A stretch of DNA of 11,220 nt from positions 1 to 11,220 of the forward strand of contig JAAYYM010000316.1 of assembly GCA_012515365.1 (NCBI GenBank), read 5' to 3'. The notes beneath the pieces were generated by a model. That model saw only the letters and a list, made by a program, of their open reading frames with translations, did no database searches and was not told where the DNA came from. Positions 1-6,450 of the stretch are shown here, piece after piece. Source of the stretch: Clostridia bacterium. GTDB lineage: Bacteria > Bacillota_A > Clostridia > Lachnospirales > Lachnospiraceae. Position 1 is the first letter of the stretch. Each line of letters starts with the position of its first letter. The translations under genes and the position numbers were made by a program.

Positions 1-927
1 ATATTTGTAGATTCTATTCGCTCTTCTGTCTTGGTAGAAGAGACTTACTATGAGGTTCCGAATCAGCTTAAGGATGATATTAGTACTCATCCTGACAAGT
101 ACAATTCCTTTTTTTACAGTATTCCAAATTTGAAAATACTAAGTTATCTTATGGATTGCAATAAATTGAATACAACACCATATCAATGTGAATATGCATT
201 GCTTAAGCATTTTGACGGAGATAGTATTAGTGAGGGAGCATACAATTTATCTCCTGAACAGTATCAGGAAATTGTGCATAGTTTTCAGTCCAATCTGGCA
301 ACTAAAAAGGGTTCAATAGGTGTTTCGATGAAACAGCTTTGCTTAAATGTATTGAGTGTGCACATGAAGAAAGGACTATATGTTTTGGCATATCGAGGTC
401 TTCGGCTTGATGTGAAAGCGAAGCGATTGGTTGCTGATGAGGAAGTTACAATCTGCACGGAATTTACAATTGATGGGAAAAAGGAAAGCATTCGCAAATT
501 TCTTGACGCAGACGATTATGAATTATTAACTCATTTCGATGAGAATCTGGAACAAATCAAAGACCAAATTATGAATTCAAACAGAGGCATATATCAGGTA
601 GACGATATGCCTTATATGATTGCATTGGCAAGAAATTTAGTGATTGATCTGACAACAGAATATGCAGCAATCACCAAAATGTTTGAAGAGGATCAAGTAA
701 CAATACCCATTAAAGCTTTTTTTGGTGAACTTGTAAAGCCGCCCATACGAAAGAAAGATTATCCGATTATTTTACTAAATAAAAAAATTAATATTGATCA
801 ACTGTTGGCAATTCACAATGCAACTAAAAATCCATTGACTTATGTACAGGGACCTCCGGGAACAGGGAAGACAAATACAATTATTGGAACCATTATTACC
901 GCATGCAAGACGCTACCAACATATTAA
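1..927 (+). pseudogene. SF1 (UPF1-like) helicase, 3'-truncated after Walker A; 5' end outside window
   Basis: The frame is open from the first base, so the gene starts upstream; the TTG at 31 is not a convincing start. The visible part (about 308 residues) looks like the N-terminal accessory region of a large bacterial superfamily 1 helicase/ATPase. It ends in a recognisable entry to the motor: a stretch like KNPLTYVQ followed by the Walker A motif GPPGTGKT (bases 850-873). Only 17 further residues follow before TAA at 925-927, so Walker B, the other helicase motifs and the second RecA-like domain are missing. A motor cut here cannot hydrolyse ATP. The +2 frame continues past the stop to 970 with a protein-like tail (RRYQHIKNVLINYFERVNK), suggesting an internal deletion or join near 895-910 rather than a natural end. 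Family assignment is confident to SF1 level; substrate and role are unknown. Confidence 0.75.
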
Positions 928-962
928 AAATGTTTTGATTAATTACTTTGAAAGAGTAAATA

Positions 963-987
963 AACGATAGCAATGAACGATAGCAAT
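963..987. repeat. 12-bp tandem direct repeat (two copies, one base apart)
   Basis: The sequence AACGATAGCAAT occurs at 963-974 and again at 976-987, a 13-bp period. It lies just after the helicase remnant and overlaps the end of the +2-frame tail, whose TAG stop is at 968-970. It looks like a short slippage or junction duplication; no function is implied. Confidence 0.8.
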
Positions 988-1016
988 CAAAACATATGGA
1001 TGTGTATGTAAACCCA

Positions 1017-1025
1017 TGTTATAAT
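1017..1025 (+). promoter_or_regulatory. Extended -10 promoter for the PNPOx-family gene
   Basis: TGTTATAAT matches the extended -10 pattern TGnTATAAT perfectly. No good TTGACA-like -35 is present 16-18 bp upstream, which extended -10 promoters tolerate. Predicted initiation near 1032 gives a leader of about 60 nt. That leader contains a small 5-bp hairpin (ATAGT 1066-1070, ACTAT 1075-1079) just before the Shine-Dalgarno sequence. Confidence 0.55.
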
Positions 1026-1093
1026 TTTACTAAAATAAATAAGTACATAAAGGTTGCGTTGCAATATAGTAGAAACTATGAAGGAGACTGAGC

Positions 1094-1567
1094 ATGGGTA
1101 AATACGAAGAAGGATTAAAGCTGCTTAATGACAAATTTGGAAATGGAAAGGATAACGTGATTGCACTTGCTACCATATCACTTGAATGTAATGAAGCCGG
1201 GAGTCCCAAACCTTGTGTTCGAGATGTAGATGCATTATATGAAGACGGTGTTTTCTACATTATTACATATGCAAAGAGCAATAAGGTGAAACAAATTGAA
1301 GCAAATGGAGAAGTATCTATTGCTGTCCATTTTGAAGATTTCTTTGCTAGTGGAATCGGGAAGAATCTGGGCTGGGTATTGCAACCATGTAATGCTGAAA
1401 TAAGAAACAAATTACGCAGTGCTTTTAAAGAATGGTATGATATGGCCAATAATGAGAAGGATGAGAATTGCTGCATAGTAGCAATTTATATGAAAAAAGG
1501 TACACTGAGAATTAATCATGGAGAAAAGTTTTATCATTTTGATTTTGAAAAAAAGACAGCAGAATAA
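1094..1567 (+). CDS. Pyridoxamine 5'-phosphate oxidase-fold (FMN-binding) protein
   Basis: This 157-residue cytoplasmic protein has the length and pattern of small split-barrel flavin-binding proteins related to general stress protein 26. Seen: an N-terminal helix, a first strand region ending in IALATISLE, a segment VDALYEDGVFYIITYAKSNKVKQIEANGEV with the family's typical 'ITYAKSNKVKQI' pattern, then EVSIAVHFEDFF. Members bind FMN, heme or F420 in a homodimer; which one applies here cannot be read from sequence, and true pyridoxamine phosphate oxidase activity is unlikely for this subfamily. The ATG at 1094 is preceded by AAGGAG at 1081-1086 with good spacing. The gene stands alone: its own extended -10 promoter lies upstream and a hairpin downstream, so it is probably monocistronic. 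Family call is firm, substrate unknown. Confidence 0.85.
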   Translation: MGKYEEGLKLLNDKFGNGKDNVIALATISLECNEAGSPKPCVRDVDALYEDGVFYIITYAKSNKVKQIEANGEVSIAVHFEDFFASGIGKNLGWVLQPCNAEIRNKLRSAFKEWYDMANNEKDENCCIVAIYMKKGTLRINHGEKFYHFDFEKKTAE

Positions 1568-1590
1568 GAAATGATTTCAAGGTGTTCATA

Positions 1591-1623
1591 GCTCGAAACG
1601 TAGCAAAAAACTAGGTTTCGGGC
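1591..1623 (+). terminator. Terminator-like hairpin after the PNPOx-family gene
   Basis: Arms GCTCGAAACGTAG (1591-1603) and CTAGGTTTCGGGC (1611-1623) pair over 13 positions with one mismatch and one G-T wobble around a 7-nt A-rich loop. A modest T-rich stretch (ATATTTTAT) follows. It starts about 24 bp after the stop codon. The weak T tract leaves room for it being only a repeat or operator. Confidence 0.5.
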
Positions 1624-1634
1624 ATATTTTATGA

Positions 1635-1652
1635 TTGACATAATCATTCTCA
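1635..1652 (+). promoter_or_regulatory. Fur-box-like element overlapping a consensus -35 (TTGACA)
   Basis: A perfect TTGACA lies at 1635-1640. The overlapping stretch 1638-1652 (ACATAATCATTCTCA) matches the 7-1-7 Fur box TGATAATnATTATCA at 11 of 14 defined positions, including the ATAATCATT core. No strong -10 follows at normal spacing (best TTACTG/TACTGG near 1658-1664). It sits 43 bp before the acyltransferase start. The match is by eye; no iron gene is nearby. Confidence 0.35.
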
Positions 1653-1694
1653 ATGAGTTACTGGCTTAGGCAGATAAGGATATGGGGGCATGTT

Positions 1695-2768
1695 ATGAAA
1701 CGACAGCATTATATAGATAATTTAAGATGGATCTGCATACTTATATTGATTCCTTTTCACACAGCGATGGCATGGAATACTTGGGAGAGCAATTACATAT
1801 GGTTTGGTACAGATAAGTTCTTGTCGTCTTTTGTGATTTTTGTATGCCCATACTATATGCCACTCTTATTTGTTTTGGCTGGAATGAGTATGAATTTTGC
1901 ATTAAGAAAAAGAAGTTATACACAATTTTTAATGGAATGAGTGAAAAAACTATTAGTGCCGCTTTTAAGCGGAGTTTTATCAGTAGTTGCACTTATGACA
2001 TATTTTGCGGATTGTTATTGGTTTGGGTATAAAGGAAATTTATTTTATCACTATACGGTCTTTCTGGGAACGATAGGTGACTTAACCGGATATGATGGAA
2101 AGTTTACACCTGCACACTTATGGTTTATGTTATTCTTATTTATAGCGTCTTTGTTACTTTTGGCTGTAGTGATGCTGCAACGAAAAATATTACCCAATAT
2201 TACTTTTCGCAATATGAAAATGTGGCAGGTGTTTTTATTGGTCATTTTCCCAATACTATTTTTTTACATTTTAAACTTTGGCGGAAAAAGTATTGGAGAA
2301 AGCTTTGCCATGGTAGCACTTGGTTATTACGTGTTTTCTGAGGACGAGATTATAAAGAAATTGGAGAAATTTAGTCTTCTGTTTTTGATCATAACAATTG
2401 TGACTTGCTGTATTTATGTATATATTTTTGTATGGATGGGAAATCATGATGCATTCATCTGCGAAGTACTGCATGAAACGGCAAAATGGTGCGGCGTATT
2501 AGGTTGGATAGGATTTGGGAAGAAATACTTAGAGAAGGATAATAAGGTAACCCGTTTCCTGAGTATGCGTTCGTTCCCAATCTACATTTTTCATTTTGGC
2601 TGGATCGTGTTAATTCAGTACTATCTGTCAAAATTGACTTCGAATACAATTTGTATATATTTTATAACAGTAGCAGGGACACTGGCAGGGATATTTCTTA
2701 CTGTAGAGATTGTAAGAAGAACTCCGGTTATTCGTGTATTATTTGGAATGCAAAAAAGTGGTGGATAA
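1695..2768 (+). pseudogene. Acyltransferase-3 family membrane protein, interrupted by an in-frame TGA
   Basis: The protein has the hallmarks of acyltransferase family 3, multi-pass membrane enzymes that move acyl groups onto sugars, lipids or other acceptors: an N-terminus HYIDNLRWICILILIPFH with the conserved His after the first membrane segment, then many hydrophobic helices (about ten over the full length). The frame is interrupted by TGA at 1938-1940, flanked by GAA before and GTG AAA AAA after, and continues in the same frame to TAA at 2766-2768. Read through, it would give about 357 residues, the usual family length. Homologues typically have Arg-containing 'ERxKKLLxP' here, so TGA probably arose from CGA or AGA. 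The ATG at 1695 with GGGGG upstream fits better than the ATG at 1653. The 3' end overlaps the convergent radical SAM gene by 30 bp. Confidence 0.8.
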
Positions 2769-3584
2769 TTTCTCTTTTACCAGCATTTCATGATAGAAAT
2801 AATTGATATATTTGATGCCACCTGCAGTGCAGTAATGCTCAAGCCAAACAGACAAATCTTTCCAATAAGACAGATTGCCATGGGTGTATATTTCTTTGTA
2901 GAGGCTATTTAGTTTCGGATAATTATCATTGATATAGGATAAAATAGTCTGCTTGTAACTGCCACGCAAATTTAAGTTTTCAAACCAATATTCATCAACA
3001 AAGGATTTAGAGCATTCCAAGATTTCCTGACAATCTGTTATTCCCGGGAAAATGGGTGAAATAAACAGAACGGTATAAATTCCGTGCTCATGCAGAACTT
3101 TAAGAGTGTTCAGGCGCTCCCGGATACTGCTTGCGTGATCCATATCTTCTCTAAACTTCTCATCCAGAGTGTTTATTGACATGGATACTTTGAGGTTTTT
3201 ACATTGCTTTAGCAAATCGAGATCTCTTAAAATGAGGTTGGATTTGGTGGAAATACCAAGTTCGCAATCGATGGATACCAGTTGTTCTAAAATTCTTCGT
3301 GTAATTTCATATTTTTCTTCAAACGGATTATAACAGTCTGTCACGGAGGAGAGAAATACGGATTTTCCGTTCAGACGTTTTGCACTGATTGGCTTGTCAC
3401 AATGTTTAATATCGATAAAGGAACCCCATGGTTCACTGTGTCCGGTAAAGCGTTTCATAAAACAGGCATAGCAGTATTTGCATCCGTGTGGACATCCCAC
3501 ATAGGGATTAATCACGAAGTCGCTTGCCGGTAGATTAGATTTGGTTACGTAGTCTCTGACCTGAATGACTGTTTCCTGAATCAT
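2739..3584 (-). CDS. SPL-family radical SAM protein
   Basis: This 281-residue protein carries the radical SAM cluster motif CPHGCKYC (Cys31, Cys35, Cys38; CX3CX2C), which binds a [4Fe-4S] cluster and S-adenosylmethionine to make a 5'-deoxyadenosyl radical. The surrounding sequence (INPYVGCPHGCKYCYACF, then FTGHSEPWG) is that of the spore photoproduct lyase-like group (COG1533), whose shorter members have no assigned substrate; it is not spore photoproduct lyase itself. A TIM-barrel pattern follows (VFLSSVTDCYNPFE, ELGISTKSNL, VSMSINTLD). The start at 3584 is chosen because GGAGG lies 8-12 nt upstream and because ATG overlaps the TGA of the XRE gene (ATGA), implying translational coupling. The 3' end overlaps the acyltransferase. 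Expression probably depends on the promoter of the regulator gene. Class is firm, reaction unknown. Confidence 0.85.
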   Translation of the reverse strand: MIQETVIQVRDYVTKSNLPASDFVINPYVGCPHGCKYCYACFMKRFTGHSEPWGSFIDIKHCDKPISAKRLNGKSVFLSSVTDCYNPFEEKYEITRRILEQLVSIDCELGISTKSNLILRDLDLLKQCKNLKVSMSINTLDEKFREDMDHASSIRERLNTLKVLHEHGIYTVLFISPIFPGITDCQEILECSKSFVDEYWFENLNLRGSYKQTILSYINDNYPKLNSLYKEIYTHGNLSYWKDLSVWLEHYCTAGGIKYINYFYHEMLVKEKLSTTFLHSK

Positions 3585-4252
3585 GCCAATATTCCTCCAT
3601 GGTAAAAGCATTCGTATACTTTGATGTCCTGGCAGAAAATTTCTTCATAGCCCTGAAACCAGTCAATATCTCCGATGACCTTGGTTTTATAGGTGTATTC
3701 TCCTGCCTGATAAAATTCCGGGCCTCTGTAGGGTAGTTCCGGACTGGCATTTCGTAAGGCTTCTTTCAGGAAGTCGCCGCTAAATCGTTCATCCAGATTT
3801 CGTCCGCAGTAATTCATGGCATAAACAGGAGTTCCGTTTTTCCAAATGGCTTCTTCACCGGAAAAGGCTTCACCCCCAAGCCAAGTATCATAGTATTGAT
3901 AATTTCCTTTTTCAAAAAAGTAATCGTGTGACTTTGGTCTGGAGGCTTCGCAGTTATTTGCATATCCTGCGTAGGTATTCCGGATGGCTTCTAATCTGAA
4001 ATCAATCAGTTTTTCTTTATCAGTATTCAAAGTAGTTACAGGTGATTTACTGCATTCGTTGTCTTTTACCAGATAGTCAATTGTAATGTGGAATAGTTCA
4101 CTTAACTGTATGAGATTCGTGATATCCGGATAGGTCATGCCACTCTCCCATTTGGCAATTGCCTGACGGGATAGACCAAGTTTCTCAGCAAGTTCTTCCT
4201 GTGTGATTCCTTTTGATTTTCTGATGATCTGTAGTTTATCTGAGAATATCAT
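3581..4252 (-). CDS. XRE-family regulator with C-terminal DUF5680 domain
   Basis: The 223-residue product starts with a classic lambda-repressor/XRE helix-turn-helix (residues about 3-60: GITQEELAEKLGLSRQAIAKWESG). A short linker leads to a C-terminal domain of about 140 residues (from about 80) with the features of DUF5680: AIRNTYAG, SRPKSHDYFFE, YYDTWLGGEAFSGEEAIWKNG, RFSGDFLKEAL and PYRGPEFYQAGEYTYK. The domain's function is not established; a ligand- or partner-sensing role is inferred. The ATG at 4252 is preferred to the TTG at 4273 because an AAAGGAG ribosome site lies 8 nt before it, inside the longer frame. It is the first gene of a two-gene operon and its TGA overlaps the ATG of the radical SAM gene. 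It likely regulates its own operon; no clear operator was identified. Confidence 0.85.
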   Translation of the reverse strand: MIFSDKLQIIRKSKGITQEELAEKLGLSRQAIAKWESGMTYPDITNLIQLSELFHITIDYLVKDNECSKSPVTTLNTDKEKLIDFRLEAIRNTYAGYANNCEASRPKSHDYFFEKGNYQYYDTWLGGEAFSGEEAIWKNGTPVYAMNYCGRNLDERFSGDFLKEALRNASPELPYRGPEFYQAGEYTYKTKVIGDIDWFQGYEEIFCQDIKVYECFYHGGILA

Positions 4253-4295
4253 TTTGCACGCTCCTTTTTTCAAATAGGTAATATATGGAGAATAA

Positions 4296-4447
4296 TATCA
4301 AGGGTATCTCATTGCTGCGCAACGAGAACTCTCTGCTTGATTATAGTATCAAGGGTATCTCATTGCTGCGCAACGAGAACTCTCTGCTTGATTATAGTAT
4401 CAAGGGTATCTCATTGCTGCGCAACGAGAACTCTCCCTTGATTATAG
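4296..4447. repeat. Three tandem 51-bp units, each hairpin-forming (third unit 50 bp)
   Basis: Units lie at 4296-4346, 4347-4397 and 4398-4447. The first two are identical; the third differs only near its right end (CTCTCCCTTG instead of CTCTCTGCTTG). Each unit contains an inner inverted repeat TCTCATTGC / GCAACGAGA around a TGC loop; the single mismatch becomes a G-U wobble in minus-strand RNA. ATCAAG and CTTGAT make an outer stem. In unit 3 the outer stem is 8 bp (ATCAAGGG / CCCTTGAT), suggesting it is the least degenerate copy. The units lie directly upstream of the XRE gene and are not interspersed with spacers. Read on the plus strand they encode a 17-residue repeat (IKGISLLRNENSLLDYS) in a 73-codon frame from 4285, which is probably fortuitous. 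Confidence 0.9.
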
Positions 4448-4639
4448 CAGAAGCGGGGGGTTTGGGGGAAATCACTTGTTTGTTGCAAATATGCAACCGT
4501 AGGTAGCGCCGGAATGGCACCAAACCTGATAGCGATTTCAGGTGAGCACGGACCTAAGAAAGATGTGGCACTTGTTTTTAAAACGCTGTGTGATAATATG
4601 AAAAAGGGAACATACGCTGCCGGTAATGATAACGTATAA
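4448..4639 (+). pseudogene. Orphan C-terminal fragment of an unidentified gene
   Basis: Between the repeat array and the GNAT gene the +2 frame is open from 4448 to TAA at 4637-4639. Its last ~45 codons read like a genuine protein end (GSAGMAPNLIAISGEHG, then KKDVALVFKTLCDNMKKG, then TYAAGNDNV) with normal codon use. There is no start with a ribosome site; the ATG at 4514 is internal. The left part, which runs through the G-rich run at 4455-4468 (GGGGGG-TTT-GGGGG), looks less protein-like, so the joint is probably near 4470-4500. I do not recognise the family. It is best explained as the 3' remnant of a gene whose front was lost when the repeat region was inserted or rearranged. Confidence 0.45.
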
Positions 4640-4672
4640 AACATGGAGATAGAATGAGAAAGGACGTTGGTT

Positions 4673-5407
4673 ATGGAAATTAAAACTTTGGAGGAAGTCA
4701 TGTTAAATGCACTTCCATCGCTTAACACATTGTATTATGATGAATGGCGATTACGATTTGCAGGCGGGTACACAAATCGTGCCAATTCTGTTAATATCAT
4801 TGCTCCTTCTACGATACCGCTAGAGGAGAAAATCCGTCATTGTGAGGAGATATATGCTAAGCAGAAACAGCCGACTGTATTTAGGATTTCCCCACTGTCA
4901 TTAGAACTTGATGAACTACTAGAGCAGGCAGGATATCAGCTTGTAACAAAGACAAACATTATGACGATGGAGTTAAGGGAATCATATGGTGAGGGTTTAT
5001 CTTCTGAGGTAACAGAAGGTATTCATGAGGATTGGCAGTCGCATTATTTTCGATTAAATGAGGTAAATCCGAAGATGATTCCTTATGCGAAGAAAGTACA
5101 GACACATATTATGAATCAGGTGTTGTGTGCAGTACTTTCGGATGCTCATGAGGTGATAGCATGTGGCTTGTGTGTGATTGAGGATAACTATGCAGGATTA
5201 TATGACATTATTGTCAGTAAGGATCACCGTCATAAGGGATACGGACAGGATATATGTGCATCCTTGTTAAATCAGGCTTATCGTTATGGCGCAAGAAAAG
5301 CATATGTTCAGGTGGTTGAGTCAAATACGAATGCAGTCAGTCTGTATAAGAAGCTAGGTTATGAGAGACTGTATGATTATTGGTATCGGGTAAAATTATT
5401 TCTTTAA
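4673..5407 (+). CDS. GNAT-family N-acetyltransferase
   Basis: The 244-residue protein has a C-terminal GNAT domain, which transfers acetyl from acetyl-CoA to an amine. Visible: the strand LYDIIVSKDHR followed by the pyrophosphate-binding loop RHKGYG (residues about 186-191), and the late motif NTNAVSLYKKLGYERLYDYWY that closes the acetyl-CoA site. The first ~105 residues (EWRLRFAGGYTNRANSVN, LELDELLEQAGYQ, TIMTMEL-like) form the N-terminal half often seen in this longer, double-fold subgroup. The acceptor is unknown. The ATG at 4673 has AAAGGA 8 nt upstream; the TTG at 4667 would be too close. The gene is convergent with the DUF2798-like gene and their ends overlap by 12 bp. No strong promoter of its own was seen. 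Family call is firm. Confidence 0.88.
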   Translation: MEIKTLEEVMLNALPSLNTLYYDEWRLRFAGGYTNRANSVNIIAPSTIPLEEKIRHCEEIYAKQKQPTVFRISPLSLELDELLEQAGYQLVTKTNIMTMELRESYGEGLSSEVTEGIHEDWQSHYFRLNEVNPKMIPYAKKVQTHIMNQVLCAVLSDAHEVIACGLCVIEDNYAGLYDIIVSKDHRHKGYGQDICASLLNQAYRYGARKAYVQVVESNTNAVSLYKKLGYERLYDYWYRVKLFL

Positions 5408-6073
5408 TTCTCTCATCTTGGCACTGATTTCAGCCACTCGCTTGGCTATATCAGCGATTGTTTCCTGTTCATTAGAAGGTCTGAGTGATTTTCCTTGTGC
5501 TTCTAATGCATGTGCTTCTTTCTCACGATTCTGAATATCTTTTCTGAACAAGAGCTTGAACAGAGTACGAATGAATGGCTGGATAAAAAACAGCTGGGTG
5601 AAATAAGCAAATGGAAAATTAAAGCAAACCAGTTTCAGCCAGTTAGCAAGTAAAGTAAAGATATTGAAGCCTTCATAATATGGATAATACAGAAAGGCAG
5701 CAATTAAGCTCATAGCAGGACACATAAGGCCTACAGTTGCACAAATAATAGCTGTTTCAAATAGCATGGGGTGATTTTTGGCCGGATCAAATACCTTGCA
5801 GGCAAGTTTGAAAGAGTATGGACTTCCCATCAAATTTTCCAATGCAAAAGCAATACAGAATTCGACTAAAATGACTGCCCAGATCGGAAACATTCGCCCG
5901 AACATATAGACACCACCTTGTGCATGGATGGCTGAAAGAACGCTGTGCTGCCCTGTGACAGACATTAATACGGTTCCATTTACAACATATAAACTGTAAA
6001 AAACATAAGCATGAACAGTAACAACAACGGTTAGGAAGGCAAAAACCATCCTTTGGAATTGATTTCTTGGCAT
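5396..6073 (-). CDS. DUF2798-like multi-pass membrane protein
   Basis: The 225-residue product is an integral membrane protein with about four to five hydrophobic segments (MVFAFLTVVVTVHAYVFYSLYVV, FPIWAVILVEFCIAFAL, IICATVGLMCPAMSLIAAFLYY, LKLVCFNFPFAYFTQLFFI) and a charged cytoplasmic tail ending in a helical, possibly coiled-coil stretch. The pattern of two paired segments with MPRxxFQRM at the start resembles DUF2798; function is unknown. The ATG at 6073 is chosen for an AAGGAG site 9 nt upstream. The same frame is open back to 6217 and includes a further hydrophobic run (MELFILFQILMCFFCVYILI, start 6163), but that start has no ribosome site; if used, the protein has one more membrane segment and 255 residues. 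Its promoter is at 6235-6264, giving a leader of about 155 nt. Confidence 0.7.
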   Translation of the reverse strand: MPRNQFQRMVFAFLTVVVTVHAYVFYSLYVVNGTVLMSVTGQHSVLSAIHAQGGVYMFGRMFPIWAVILVEFCIAFALENLMGSPYSFKLACKVFDPAKNHPMLFETAIICATVGLMCPAMSLIAAFLYYPYYEGFNIFTLLANWLKLVCFNFPFAYFTQLFFIQPFIRTLFKLLFRKDIQNREKEAHALEAQGKSLRPSNEQETIADIAKRVAEISAKMRELKK

Positions 6074-6234
6074 AATAAGTAACTCCTTTTTCTTTTTTAG
6101 TTGAATCAATATGTAAACACAAAAAAAACACATGAGAATCTGAAAGAGTATGAATAATTCCATAGTACCGTAATCAGATTTATGTGCCGAAGCACCACAT
6201 GTGTCGTTATGTATCATTATTTAATTCAGATGAG

Positions 6235-6264
6235 ATTATAGCATATAGAAATAAAAAAAATCAA
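6235..6264 (-). promoter_or_regulatory. Promoter for the DUF2798-like gene
   Basis: On the minus strand TTGATT (6259-6264) is followed after 18 nt by TATAAT (6235-6240), with a TG one base before the -10 (TGCTATAAT). Initiation would fall near 6228, leaving about 155 nt before the preferred ATG at 6073. That leader contains a short GTGC(TTCG)GCAC hairpin at 6184-6195. Confidence 0.6.
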
Positions 6265-6304
6265 GAAAAATTCTTTGCTTTTTTGGAGCTTCAGCTGTAT
6301 GATC

Positions 6305-6334
6305 TTGCCAATTATATGGATTGTACGCTATAAT
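6305..6334 (+). promoter_or_regulatory. Promoter for the YARHG lipoprotein gene
   Basis: TTGCCA (6305-6310, five of six consensus bases) and TATAAT (6329-6334, perfect) are separated by 18 nt. A second possible -10, TATAAT at 6407-6412, lacks a matching -35. The chosen promoter gives a leader of about 110 nt before the ATG at 6451. Confidence 0.55.
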
Positions 6335-6350
6335 ATCGTTAGATATTATA
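6329..6350. promoter_or_regulatory. Perfect 9-bp palindrome overlapping the -10 box (candidate operator)
   Basis: Arms TATAATATC (6329-6337) and GATATTATA (6342-6350) are exact reverse complements around GTTA. The left arm contains the -10 hexamer, and the right arm covers the predicted transcription start, the classic position for a dimeric repressor. As RNA it would be a weak AU-rich stem, so a DNA-binding site is the more likely role. The regulator is not identified. Confidence 0.5.
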
Positions 6351-6351
6351 C

Positions 6352-6372
6352 TGCGCATGTATGAGTGCGCAT
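6352..6372. repeat. Direct repeat of TGCGCAT, two copies 14 bp apart
   Basis: TGCGCAT occurs at 6352-6358 and 6366-6372 with 7 bp between. Because TGCGCA is itself palindromic, the pair can also be read as an inverted repeat. It lies directly downstream of the -10 palindrome, in the lipoprotein leader. A further small palindrome, ATCATTATGAT, follows at 6379-6389. Confidence 0.5.
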
Positions 6373-6450
6373 CACGCCATCATTATGATTGGATTCTTTT
6401 TGCGATTATAATGTCTTATTATGTACTGAAAGAGAGGAAGGTGCAGAAAG

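Noticed and set aside
1938..1940. TGA recoding (Trp or selenocysteine) in the acyltransferase
   Set aside because: Other genes here end normally in TGA (XRE 3581-3583, lipoprotein 8014-8016), no selenocysteine stem-loop is apparent just downstream, and the position is an Arg site in the family.
4296..4447. CRISPR array
   Set aside because: The units are contiguous 51-bp repeats with no unique spacers between them and no cas gene is nearby.
4572..4599. TTGTTT / TAATAT promoter for the GNAT gene
   Set aside because: The hexamers are poor and spacing is short (16 bp), and the stretch lies within the protein-like orphan fragment.
4411..4728. 105-codon minus-strand frame over the repeat array and GNAT start
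   Set aside because: It runs antisense to the GNAT start and the orphan fragment, is low in protein character and has no ribosome site.
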